NCBI RefSeq assembly: GCF_030272615.1
Contig: NC_081406.1
Location: forward strand, 185,541,770 to 185,605,769
Source of the DNA: Cryptomeria japonica
Taxonomy: Eukaryota > Streptophyta > Pinopsida > Cupressales > Cupressaceae
Direction of reading: 5' to 3'
DNA: 64,000 nt
Shown: one piece after another, positions 11,564-22,076 of the stretch
Position numbering within the stretch: position 1 is the first letter of the stretch
How the letters are laid out: each line of letters begins with the position of its first letter
The notes under the pieces: model-generated
The model's input: the letters and a program-made list of their open reading frames with translations, nothing else
Database searches by the model: none
What the model was told of the DNA's origin: nothing
Program-made: the position numbers and the translations under genes

Positions 11564-13930
11564 ATCAAACCCATTCAACTTGCCACCCCATTTGCAAAAC
11601 CTTCATCAAGTGGTGTGCCTTATAAACCATTCATTATAGAGCAACTTTAGCTTATCCATTGACAAGTGGGAGGTGTTGATGTGTTTTTTATGCACATGTG
11701 AATGTAGAATAAAATACCCAAAAGTATCTTATCCTCTCTTGAACAAAGTTACTCAAATGTTGGAGATTTGCTTAAGGATCACTTGAGACAACTCGAAGGT
11801 TCTGGTATGTCAGGTCATGACGTGTGGATAAACATAGTTGGTTGATGTGATTACTAGTATCACAAGGGGACTTACGTTGAATTGTCAAATGCTTGAATAG
11901 CTGGAACTTGATCATCTGATATTTCAATCTTGCAATGCTTTTTGTCCTAAACTAACTTGAATTGAAAAAAGGGCAAAAGGTGAAGTGTAAATAAAATCTA
12001 TTCTAAGGCCTAGACTATAAGAAGATGGATCCTAGTTTATCCCTTTAACCCTGATTAATTTATTTAGAGTGTTTAGTTCCATTTTAATCCTTTCTTTTAC
12101 AATTAAATATTATTGAAAAATTGTATTATTGTTCCAAATTTTGTGGATATAATAAAATATAAATGTAATCATTCCATATTTTTGTAGGAGATATTGGAAT
12201 AAGACTAATAGGAAGAGTAGTAAACATGATTCACAATGAGAACTTTAGAATAAATCTAAACATTATAAGGAAGAGTAGCTTGGAAAAATAGAAGCGTAAT
12301 TTATTTTCCAATATGCAAGATTATTACTTGGGAAAGAATCTTGAAAGAGGATTGAAAAGATTCCTTGACCTAACATTGTCTCACTTATCCAAAATTATGA
12401 GGAAGGATTCATTAATGAAATGGTCATTAACAAGATGGAGAGAATAATAATTAGGAAGAGATAGATTTCACATGCTACTAGGTGACTAGATTGGAGAGAA
12501 ACTAGAGGCAAATAATTTAGCTTGGCCATGACACAAAGTCTTAGAATAGATGCCAACCTTGGTGAATGGAATGAAAATACCAAACAATTAATGAGTGGTG
12601 AGACAAGTAGAGGCATGCATCTATAAATTTTGTTTTGAATATATATAAAATAAAGAAAAAATGGGACTAAAACCAAGGGAAATTCACATGGAAAGGATAT
12701 GATGAAAATCAAAATAAATAGTTTGAAGATAATATTAGTTACCTAAAGGATATTCCACTTGATTATTTGGTATATCATAACTATTTTGACAAATTTTGAA
12801 ACCATTAGAGGTACCTTTTACTTCTATAGATGAGGCATTCATTCATGTTGAAGTTGTGATAGCTTATTTGCCTCTTTATAGACAACAAATTATCCATACG
12901 AATTATCATATATACTTGTAACCTCCATCCCAAACCACCTATTTCACTCTTTTTCCTTTGTGTACCTCTTTTATTCTTCCATTACCTCTTCGCTTACCTA
13001 AATTCAATCCAAAACATAGTGTATATAGCATCAAAAAAATTCCATATTTGATTAATATTATCCACAACATATCGAAAAGACAAATACCACACTTACTGTG
13101 TCATCAACCAAAACTAATTTACTTACATATTCAAAGAGTTCAATAATGGAGAAACATCCATGCGGTGCTCTACACATGTCCTTGAAGGTTCAAGAAATAC
13201 TTATCCTCTATTGGTCCAAACTTTAAATCACTTTCCATGCATGAAAATAATTGCAACCATACACAATTTCCCACCCAATGGATTCTCTCAAACTAGTTTA
13301 CTATCTTAACATAGGGTCAAGGAAAAGTGGGCCAAAATAGGAATCCAAGTGTCTTAAAAGCCTTCAAGACCATAGTGGTGAGGATTGAATTTATTTCTTT
13401 AGTGGTATCTTTCTATAGATTAATTAGTTGGGGATTGTATTAGGACCTTTTCCTAATTAAAAAAAATATATAAAGATTACATCCCTAAATATTGCATTCA
13501 TAATAGAATAAATTTCTGCAATATTGAGACTATATTCATAATAGATTTATAGTGATGAATAAAGAAATATTTAAGATTATGAAAAAATTGATGTTTTCTT
13601 TCTCCCAACCGTCATTGGATATTGGGTGACCTTTGAGGTATTATGTCAAATAGTTCATGTGCCTTATCTAAGCTTACATATTTTGCATGCATGTGTAACC
13701 AGGCACTTGCACTACAACATCTATACTCACTAATCACATTTGGTTGGAAGTTTCTAAATCCATTTCAAACACATCTTGTGCATATCCTACAATCTATGCT
13801 AATGGTGATTGTCTTTAATGGCTTCATTGTGTGCATAATTGATTGGCCCTTCACTCCTAAGACCTTCAAAAGTCTTTACTGGCTTCATTGAGTCCTTTTG
13901 TCTTCCAAATTCACCCGCACCAACTTGAAT
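11564..13930. other. Unassigned interior of the CACTA element
   Basis: AT-rich, with no recognisable protein or RNA. The stretch from about 11676 (TGTTGATGTGTTTTTTATGC) has the look of an LTR start, but I found no matching end or target duplication. Confidence 0.3.
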
Positions 13931-13934
13931 TCTC

Positions 13935-14465
13935 CTTCAATGCTTGATTGCCTATTCACTTGGAATTGAATTGATTTTATAACTAAGAGATCACTTGATT
14001 TTATATGTCTTGAAAGCATTTTATCCTGATGGCTTTAAATTAAAGTACTTTCTCTTCTATCTAGTATTGGTGGAGCAGATCCTTTTATGATATGTAAGTT
14101 GAGAATATTTTATGAAAGGTCCCTAAATGAATACACTTTAAAATGATTTTAATATACCTTGAAGTGTGCAATATGGAAGGTTTGTATTCTTAATCTCCTG
14201 CCCATTTCTTAATTTAAAAGATGATATCTTTATTAAATATCTTTATTAACTTGATTTCTCCTTCAATTATTGATGAATGCTTGATTGCACATTCACTTTG
14301 AATTGATTTGATTTTTATAATTAAGAGATCACTCGAATTGTAGGTAAACCCCTTCAAATGACAGGGTAGGCTTCCTTTTATACCTAATATATGTCTTGAA
14401 AGCATTTTATTGTGATGGCTTTAAATTAAAGTACTTTCTCTTCTATTTGGTATTGGTGGAGCAGA
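13935..14465. repeat. Direct duplication of about 150 bases
   Basis: The block with TTCTCCTTCAATGCTTGATTG, AAGAGATCACT, ATGTCTTGAAAGCATTTTAT and TAAAGTACTTTCTCTTCTAT at about 13928-14075 recurs at about 14256-14462. Part of the second copy is split by extra sequence. Confidence 0.6.
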
Positions 14466-14610
14466 GGTTGCATTGCATCATCCTAGGATACATATTTCTA
14501 TAGATACAACACAAGTTAAATGTATCCCAGGTCGATGCAAAGCAACCTCTGCTCTAGAGATCACCAAAAAATAGAGAAAGAACTTTAATTTAATGCCATC
14601 AGGATAAAAG
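14404..14610. repeat. Foldback with 90-bp arms and 26-base loop
   Basis: Arm 14404-14493 and arm 14520-14610 are imperfect reverse complements. Examples are GGATACAT facing ATGTATCC, GCAGAGGTTGC facing GCAACCTCTGC, and TTTAAATTAAAGT facing ACTTTAATTTAA. The transcript would form a long imperfect hairpin of pre-miRNA or foldback-MITE size. No function can be assigned from sequence. Confidence 0.7.
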
Positions 14611-15532
14611 TCTTTAATCAAGACAGATAAAATTTGAGTTTGATTGTCATCATTTACTTTGCCAAATTCTTCACATGTAACTCCTGAATCAATTTCCTAC
14701 TCACAAGAATTTTATTATGTCTCAAATATAGGGAAACAGAAGGCTTCAAATAGTAAACTTGAACATGCAACTAAATCCATTGACTAACCAGAAGAACAAA
14801 ATTAAGAAATGGTTTGATCATCTGAGAAATGTTGTAGACTTGCAACTCACCAGTTAAGTTTTTGCAGGTAAGAATTTTTTTTGTTTTGGTTATGGTTGTG
14901 GTGTTTATAGGGAGACATTTACAAATTTATATCTATTTTCACTATTTAATGGTTTATGGGTTTGTAATGGTAATTTAATGTTCTTTCATATTTTTGTATA
15001 TATTCTTTATAATAGCCTATTATATTGATTTGTTCTATTATGCATAATGGTGTGGGTCAGACGGCTTTGCCGTCGGTGCATGAAAGCATTGAACGAGGTC
15101 TACTTTTAAAAATTACATGAAACATTCTTAATTTATTTGATTCAGTGTTATTTTCAAAAAATGATTATCAATGATGTTTCCTTTCTCCAAGAATTGTCTA
15201 TGACCTTTCTATCAGATAATATGTAACATCGAATGACTAAATCTTTTCATTGCAAATGCTTATTTTATTTAATTATCATCTCAGCATGAATTAAAATTTA
15301 TATCTGTATGGAAGCAGAACATACAAGTTCAAGAGTCATGTGCAAGAAAATTTCCTAAAAGAAAGAAAGCAGACATTATCTTGAATGACATGGAAACAAG
15401 CTCATCAGCTGCCTAGAAGAGAGCAATTGGAGAATGGCAGAGGAAAGTGTTTAAGGGTGATAAATAGATAGATAGTATGCAATCCAAACAAACAATGTCT
15501 GGAGTGTCTGATGTGACATCTCTAATTTATGT

Positions 15533-16150
15533 CCGGAGGGTCTAACTGGTTTTGGAGTTCCTGCGAAACCTATTGGGCCATGCTTGGAGGAAATCAACGT
15601 GTTCATGCAAGGAGCACCTTTTTTCTATTATGAGAATGATACTTTTGCACCTAGGGATATTTGGAAGTCAATATCCAAAAGTTTCTATAGTGTGGAACAA
15701 GAGTTGGTGGACTCGAAGTATAATTGTCAGCTTTCAGAAGACCAAGAGGTTATGTACACAATCTCCCAATAGAAGAGCGATTTCAAGAATTACCTCTCCC
15801 CCCCATGACTATTTAGGAAGCACTTCCTCAAATAGAGGACTATTGGCCTCCATGGGATCAAAGAAAAAAATTAAAGCATAGACTCTAGACAATGTGGTGG
15901 TGTCCTCCATGAAGAACTCTACACTATAATTGAAAATTCACGAGGGAAACTACAAGATAGTGAAGAGAAATACAATCTTGAAAAGTGGGAAGAATGGATC
16001 TTGGTTTGGGTGGGGCCAAGTCAGGTGGCTCGTCTAGAGGTTGACGAGATAGAAATCATATTAGGATTTGAAAAAGATCACACTTGTGGAACTTCGTGTG
16101 TGAGTGATTGATTGCGGTGTTTGGGTAATGCATTCCAAATAGATACAATT
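15533..16150 (+). pseudogene. DRM-type cytosine methyltransferase fragment, left arm (sense)
   Basis: DRM enzymes are the plant de novo DNA methyltransferases of RNA-directed DNA methylation, with the catalytic motifs in permuted order. Read over a few frameshifts, this arm gives GLTGFGVPAKPIGP, GAPFFYYENDTFAP, IWKSISKSFYSVEQELVDSK, RRPRGYVHNLPIEERF, ELPLPP, YWPPWDQRKKLK, WILVWVGPSQVARLEVDEIE, ILGFEKDHT and LGNAFQIDT. These follow in order the DRM2-type blocks FYYENVA, EPEFVDSK, RGYIHNLPI, WWPSWD, NLVWVGKNKVAPLE, LLGFPKNHTRGG and SLGNSFQVDT. The piece covers motif VI (EN-V, here END) to the motif X-like LGN and stops before motif I and the catalytic Pro-Cys motif, so it cannot encode an enzyme. 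Confidence 0.9.
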
Positions 16151-16204
16151 ACATTCCAAATAGATAAAATTGCATGCCATCAAGACTGTATCTATTTGGA
16201 ATGC

Positions 16205-16825
16205 AACTCTATCTATTTGGAATGCATTACCCAAACACTGCAATCGATCACTCACACACAAAGTTCCATGAGTGTGATCTTTTTCAAATCCTAATATGAT
16301 TTCTATCTTGTCAACCTCTAGAGGAGCCACCTGAGTTGGCCCCACCCAAACCAAGATCCATTCTTCCCACTTTTCAAGATTGTATTTCTCTTCACTATCT
16401 TGCAGTTTCCCTTGTGAATTTTCAATTATAGTGTAGAGTTCTTCACAGAGGACACCACCACATCGTCTAGAGTCTATGGTTTAATTTTTTTCTTTGATCC
16501 CATGGAGGCTAATAGTCCTTTGTTTGAGGAAGTGCTTCCTGAATAGTCATTCGGGGGAGAGGTAATTCTTGTGGTTTCTCTTCTACTAGGAGATTGTGTA
16601 CATAACCTCTTGGTCTTCTAAAAGCTAACAATTATACTTCAAGTCTGCCAACTCTTGTTCCAAACTATAAAATTTTTTGGATATTGACTTCCAAATATCC
16701 CTAGGTGCAAAAGTATCATTCTCATAATAGAAAAAAGGTGCTCCTTGCACAAACACATTGATTTCCTCCAAGTGTGGCCCAATAGGTTTCGTAGGAACTC
16801 CAAAACCAGTTAGACCCTCCAGACA
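16205..16825 (-). pseudogene. DRM-type cytosine methyltransferase fragment, right arm (antisense to left)
   Basis: This is the mirror copy of the left-arm fragment. It reads FGVPTKPIGPHLEEINVFVQ, GAPFFYYENDTFAP, VHNLLVEEKPQELPLP, MTIQEALPQ, VWVGPTQVAPLEVDKIE, ILGFEKDHTHGT, SDRLQCLGNAFQID. It keeps some residues the left arm has lost: APLE, against ARLE on the left; CAG for Gln in TIQEALP, against TAG on the left; and no C-run shift in LPLP. Both arms share the same frameshift just before the GYVHNLP block, so a single already-broken fragment was captured and then duplicated in inverted orientation. Confidence 0.9.
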
Positions 16826-17308
16826 TAAATTAGAGACGTCACATCAGACACTCCAGACCTTGTTTGTTTGTATTGCATACTATCTATCTATTTATCACCC
16901 TTAAACACTTTCCTCTGCCATTCTCCAATTGCTCTCTTCTAGGCAGCAGATGAGCTTGTTTCCATGTCATTCAAGATAATGTTTGCTTGCTTTCTTTTAG
17001 GAAATTTGCATGCAAGAGACTCTTCAACTTGTATGTTCTGCTTCCATACAGATAAATTTTTTATTTCACACTAAGATAATACTTAAATTAAATAAGCAAT
17101 TGTAAAGAAAAAATTTAGTCATTCAATGTTACATATTATCTGACGGAAAGGTCCTAGACAATTCTTGGAGAAAGGAAACATCATTGATAATCATTTTTTG
17201 CAAATAACACTAAATCAAATAAATTAAAAGTGTTTCATGTAATTTTTAAAAGTAGAACTAGTTCAATGCTTTCATGCACTGACGACAAAGTCGTTCAAAC
17301 CACATCAT

Positions 17309-17631
17309 CTCTCATCGTCGAAATTTCGACGACCACTAATGAAATGCCTGACAAGGATGCTTTGCATCCCACAACATTCCTCTATCAAAAATTTATACTT
17401 TGGTGTCGGAATTCTGACAATAGCGCGAGATGGCGATGGTATTCATTCGCGAAATGAGCATGCATGGTGGTCGTCAGAAAGGTTGTGGTAATGTCGAAAT
17501 TGCGATGACCATGAGGATAGTCGGAACTTCCAACACAAAGTTTCCGACGACCATTTTTGTCGGTAGTGCGACGAAATGTGGTCGGAAATCCGACGATTGG
17601 CCGTCGAAATCTTGACCCAAATGTACTAGTG
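17309..17631. repeat. Right subterminal region and TIR of the CACTA element
   Basis: Dense with TCGTCGAAATTTCGACGA, GTCGGAATTCTGAC, TTTCCGACGACC and GTCGGAAATCCGACG palindromic motifs, ending in TGTACTAGTG at 17622-17631. These are CACTA subterminal and terminal features. Confidence 0.8.
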
Positions 17632-17677
17632 AGAGGATTGCATTGGTTTGAAAATTCTGCTATTTCCATTGGAATTG

Positions 17678-17911
17678 AATTTAAAATCTGTCATGTGCAC
17701 TTGCTTGAAAGATTTCCTGCCTTTGTCATTGGTTTTCCACGCTGTAGATTGTATTATTTTTTTTTAAACTACAATTAAAAATAATACAATCTACAGCGTG
17801 GAAAACCAATTGGAAAACCAATTGGATTTGTTTTTTCAAGCAAGTGCACATGAAAACCAATGACAAAGGTAGGAAATCTTTCAAGCAAGTGCACATGACA
17901 GATTTTAAATT
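17678..17911. repeat. Small foldback element
   Basis: Arm 17678-17757 (AATTTAAAATCTGTCATG, GTGCACTTGCTTGAAAGATT, TTTTCCACGCTGTAGATTG) faces an inverted copy at about 17783-17911. The second arm has an internal duplication of about 48 bases (AAAACCAATTGG, and GCAAGTGCACATG twice). No target duplication was identified. Probably a MITE-like foldback next to the CACTA insertion. Confidence 0.65.
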
Positions 17912-18091
17912 TCCACGCTATGGATTTGTAATTGAAAACTTTTAAAACTTCACCCATACCAAGCCACGACAGAGGTTTTTGGCATTAAGCCTAACAAATG
18001 CATTTTATTAAAGTTTAATACACAACCCTTTACATTTTACTAGCAAAGAAGAATTCTAGGAAAGGACGCGGAGCTGCATTTGGTACAGTAA

Positions 18092-18469
18092 ATGGCTTTT
18101 TTAACCAGCCATGATAGAGGGAAGTTGTTTCAGCTTTACACTAGCCCATGCATAGTTTCAGATTTAATGACTCTTACATGCCAAGCCAATGGAATTTGCT
18201 TTGAAACTCTCAATGGCCTTTCAACCATGCAAAGGGAAGAGGGATTATACCTAGAATTTAACAAAGAAAATGTAGGAATATTTATTCCTTGTTTGGCAGA
18301 CTGGAAGAAAATGCTACATTCCATTTGGGGCACATGTAAAGCTATTTCTATTTGGAAGCCTAATTTTCCTTTGACTCAACAATCAAAGTTTAGATGCAGA
18401 CATGTTCCTCATTCAAGTGCTTTTATAGTTCACACTCCAATTTACCATTTTTTCTGCCAATCGCCATAA
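18092..18469 (+). CDS. Unrecognised 125-residue open frame
   Basis: The longest open frame in this gap starts MAFLTSHDRGKLFQ and ends HFFCQSP. It has an evenly mixed composition with eight or so Cys/His residues but no motif I recognise, and no clear promoter or partner gene. It could be a chance frame in old transposon DNA. I list it because neighbouring DNA has no better explanation. Confidence 0.2.
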   Translation: MAFLTSHDRGKLFQLYTSPCIVSDLMTLTCQANGICFETLNGLSTMQREEGLYLEFNKENVGIFIPCLADWKKMLHSIWGTCKAISIWKPNFPLTQQSKFRCRHVPHSSAFIVHTPIYHFFCQSP

Positions 18470-19654
18470 AATTAATGCACAGGTGTGAGCCAGGTCGGGC
18501 CCCAAAGTGGGTTCGACTAAATTTTTTTTTGTTTTCATGCAACTAACCTCTGGAATATCTCAAGAAAATTAAAATTACCTTTCGAAACAATCGACACCAT
18601 TTTTGGATTGTCAAACTGAGTTTTGCAACTTTCAGGCACTTATGCCACATTTTCGCATTTAATCGCGAAGACGTATTTTTCAAGCCGATCAAAACACCTT
18701 TCTGGACCTCGCCATCTGACAGGTGTATACTCTGATATACAAGGATGAACTCTACTAAGTGGGTTTTCAAGATGAATCCTAAGCGAAGAGATATTAATTG
18801 TCAAAGATGACCAACTGGCTTTGTGGACACTACGGACCTGATGAAGTCAATGTTCAGGCAACACATGATGCCTTTCTTAAAAATATCAAACAACCTTCGT
18901 AGACCCTCAAATTTGAAACACAGGTACCTCGAAGTAAATATTAAAACTTTTGATTCTCAATTTGATCAAAATATTGACTGGGTGCAAATAATACGGTCAT
19001 GCAAAAGGCTACTTTAACTGATGCGGCAACAAAAGTATGGATAACTGAAAAAGATGGCTCAATAGACCCTTTTGAAAACTGATCAAATGGATTGGCAGAG
19101 GCGTGAAATTTGAAACATGACTCATCATTTATACCAACAATAGCCTGGAACAAACATTCTGGCATAACACTCACTAAGGAAACTTTTACACTTATGTGAA
19201 ACGGGACTCCGACTAGGTCCTAAAACAGGGACTTGTCAAACCATTCAAAATGCAAACAGTTTGAGCTTGGTAAATTGAGGAAATGGATTCATGAAGACTT
19301 GAAATTTTGCAAGCTAACTCAAATTTATATATACAATTCCATAAATTATTAAATTCTTCATGATGATTAACAAGGAAAAAGATATAAACACCCAAAGTAG
19401 GCTACTCAATAAAATCTGCATTTGTGTCTAAAATGCACTTTCAGCTCACCCCTCAAAATGGGTACCTGGTAAACTTATCCAAACTGAATTTTGAAAGTTT
19501 CACATCACTGAATAGGCTAAATGAAAGGTGTAGGACATGTCTCCCGAGCCTTACCCTCTGAAAATCAAGTGGCTCCATTTTGCCCTCTCTTTAACTAGGC
19601 CATTCAAACTGACTCATTTAGAAATGCAAGGCAAAATTTTGAAATGGGCCTCAT
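18470..19654. other. Unassigned DNA before gypsy E
   Basis: No domains seen on either strand. Where gag and protease of element E would be expected, the sequence is unrelated, so E is 5'-truncated or its 5' part has been replaced. Confidence 0.4.
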
Positions 19655-20656
19655 TAAATTCACTCAAATTTAATGAGTCCCAACATGCCTATCCAGAATG
19701 GGTGTCAAACATCATACCTATCTCTAAGATAGATAAAAGTATGAGGATATGTATAGATTTTAGAGAGCTCAACAAAGAATGTCCAAACGATGACTTTCCT
19801 TTACTGAACATAAACATTATTATGGATTTAACAGCTGGACATGCCATGTTTTATTTAATGGATGGTTTTTTTAGGATATAATAAAATTAGGATAGCACTT
19901 GAGGACCAAGGGAAGACAACTTTCACATGTTCTTAGGAAACATTTTGATAGAATGCCATTCTTTTTGGACTAAAGAATGTAGGTGATGTAACAAGTGTCA
20001 TTGTCATTGCACCAAAATATTGACCTATTAATGCCCAATACAACCACTAGACTTATAGAATACATAGGAGGTTGTTAAGCCATGTCACAAACCACTAGAA
20101 TTATATAATCCATATGAGTTAGTTAAGCCATGTAACAAACCCGAGCATTGTGTTTCACAACATAAGCAGACCAAGGGTGCACACCTTAGAACAGGTGCAA
20201 CATATCAAAGAGGAATGACAATAATTTTTCATGACATGATGCATACATTCATGGAAGATTATGTTGATAACCTGTTAGCAAAATAATTCACCAAATAAGG
20301 AGATCTTGAGATCCTAGATAAGATCTTTCAATGGCTATAAAAATTCAAGTTGTGTCTCAATCCAAAGAAATATGCTTTCGGAGTCACATCTGGCAAGATT
20401 TTAGGGTACATCATTTCAGATTGAGGCATAAAAGTTGATCTAGGAAAGGTGAAAGCAATTATGGAAATTAAGTCACCCAAGAATATCTATAAACTAAGGT
20501 CACTACAAGGAAGGTTGCATTCTATCAAAAGATGTATTTCTCAGTTGGCAAATAGATGTCATCCATTTACTCATTTGCTTCACATGAATGTTCCATTCGG
20601 ATGGGATGACAAGTGTGAAGGAGATTTTGACAAACTAAAAGAATATTTGATGAATC
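19655..20656 (+). pseudogene. gypsy E reverse transcriptase, broken, YVDN active site
   Basis: The conserved blocks are YPEWVSNIIPISK, RICIDFRELNKECPNDDFPL, TAGHAMFYLMDGF, ILFGLKNVG, then after an insertion ATYQRGMTIIFHDMMH, YVDNLLAK, CLNPKKYAFGVTSGKILGYI, and SLQGRLHSIKRCISQLA. The catalytic YVDD box reads YVDN (second Asp to Asn), which would abolish polymerase activity, and several stops are present. The frame then runs into RNase H but is interrupted at KLKEYLMN by copia C2. Confidence 0.85.
19987..20193. mobile_element. 207-bp insertion, probable TRIM-type solo LTR
   Basis: It splits the reverse transcriptase codons for LKNVG and ATYQR exactly. Its ends are TG (TGTAACAAGTGTC) and CA (CCTTAGAACA), and the flanks are GGTGA (19982-19986) and GGTGC (20194-20198), a 5-bp target duplication with one mismatch. 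Inside, GTTAAGCCATGTCACAAAC-like units occur twice. Size, ends and duplication fit a solo LTR of a TRIM element. Confidence 0.6.
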
Positions 20657-21709
20657 TGTAGGTCCCGAGGACAACTAAGAGGGGGGGGTGAATCAGTTGT
20701 CTAATAAATTCAAACCAAAATCTTATTAACCAACTTAATGCTTAATACCGGTAAGACACTTAAATGTGTCGGTAAATAGTGTTAACAAGAAATGTTGTAC
20801 CGGTAAGAATTAATGCATGAAACATAACCACAAAGTCAACCACAACACATGACACAAATATTTGTACGTGGAAACCCTGTAAGGGGAAAAACCACGGTGG
20901 GAAACCTTACCCACAATTAGATGATACTACTGCAGATAGTAAGTGTACAAAGAGAGGTCTGCACATGCAGAAAGGCCAACAGTGTAGAGCTCACTGCTCA
21001 AACACAAATGGGAGTCACACTGACTACAGTTGGATGGTTAAATCCAATGAGAATGTACTGCACAAAATAGCATCTTCATATGCTAGATTCAGTACCGGTG
21101 TAATGCTGATATGCTTCTACAAAAACCTAACTTCACCTTCAAATGAGTCTTCATGTATATCTCTGCTTGATCTCACATATATCCTTCCTTAAATCTTTTT
21201 CACATTCCACATTTGATCTTACATATAAAATCTTACATTTATACCATACCCTAAGACCAATTTTAGTAGGTCGGCTCTACAAGATATTACAATAAAACAT
21301 TTTACAAATAATACAATATCTGATGCAATAACCAATTGAACATGTCGGCTTAATACTTTTATAACAATAATAAATCATCTCCATAGCGTGCCATGCTGAT
21401 CTGGAAAAGATAAACCTGTCGGTGTAACCGTAGATAATCTAGACCTATTTGCCGGTAAAAGAAAATATGCAAATAAGAATATACCAAAGATATTACTTCA
21501 AGGAAAAGTGTCCACATGATGTCTTCGACATTACCAAGTGTCTTCCATGTCATTGTAGGTACCGGTGAACATTATATCTTGCCGGTTAACCATATACCGG
21601 TGATTGTTTGAATAGTTTACTGATTGCCAGTGAATGTTGTTGGATCTCCAAAGTAGGTGTATTTAGCAGGTGTTGACATCAATGACAAAACCATACCAAA
21701 ATACCAATA
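20657..21709 (-). repeat. 3' LTR of copia C2
   Basis: Pairs with 26291-27345. It starts TGTAGGTCCC and ends ACCAATA (the partner ends ACCAACA). It contains a G-run at about 20681-20688 with GAATCAGT, ACCGGTAA motifs and GTACGTGGAAACCC. Confidence 0.95.
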
Positions 21710-21722
21710 ATCTCCCCCTTTG
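21710..21722 (-). other. Polypurine tract of copia C2
   Basis: The minus strand reads CAAAGGGGGAGAT immediately next to the 3' LTR. Further AGGGGGAG-like tracts lie at about 21793, 21908 and 21989. Confidence 0.8.
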
Positions 21723-22076
21723 GCATTGATGGCAACACAAGATGGAAAAACCATCAAAGTGCCAAAATAGAAATGCCAAGTACAAAAACCAATTCTCCCC
21801 CTGGGAGTAATATGTGTTTATACAAAGATTTATTTACAATACCAATTTCTCCTCAAAATGATAATGCATTTTTCCATATATTTTCCCTTAATGTTTTTCC
21901 ATATATCTCTCCCCCTTTGACATCAAATGCCAAAGTCACAAAAAGGTCAAGTTTGTACAAAATACCAACCAATTCAATATACCAACTACTCCCCCTGAGA
22001 AGTAGCTTCCTCATCAAATACCGGAATAAAATATTTGTTCATTTAATTCTGCTGGTTGATGACAATCATCAACTAT

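Larger units (their letters stand above)
15047..17308. repeat. 2.26-kb inverted repeat: 1120-bp arms, 22-base loop
   Basis: Arm 15047-16166 and arm 16189-17308 are reverse complements along their whole length, with a 22-base spacer at 16167-16188. Outer ends are ATGGTGTGGG facing AACCACATCAT, and the inner end is ATTCCAAATAGATA facing TATCTATTTGGAAT. The arms differ at scattered positions (mostly transitions and small indels, roughly one base in ten by eye), so this is an old duplication rather than an assembly mirror. Each arm carries a DRM methyltransferase fragment. The outer edges GACGGCTTTGCCGTC and GACGACAAAGTCGT are themselves small palindromes resembling CACTA subterminal motifs. Confidence 0.95.
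7483..17631. mobile_element. CACTA (En/Spm-type) DNA transposon, 10.15 kb, non-autonomous
   Basis: The left end reads CACTAATACATTT and the right end, reverse-complemented, reads CACTAGTACATTT. Over the first 31 bases the two ends agree at 23 positions, and most differences are transitions. The flanking triplets are AGA (7480-7482) and AGA (17632-17634), the 3-bp target duplication expected for CACTA elements. Inside both ends are subterminal motifs such as TTCGACGG and TTCGTCGGAAT. I find no TNP2-like transposase. The interior instead holds pieces of foreign origin (5S-like, zinc-knuckle-like and DRM methyltransferase fragments), so it is a Pack-type non-autonomous element. Confidence 0.85.

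Noticed and set aside
12395-12712. 105-codon minus-strand hydrophobic frame
   Set aside because: AT-rich chance frame within the CACTA interior, no signal of conservation visible.
15047-17308. The inverted repeat as an assembly or sequencing mirror artefact
   Set aside because: The arms differ by many substitutions and small indels and carry different stop codons, so they are not a copied read.
7483-17631. A CACTA transposase (TNP2-like) gene
   Set aside because: No frame of suitable length or motif was found; the longest coding-like parts are captured fragments.
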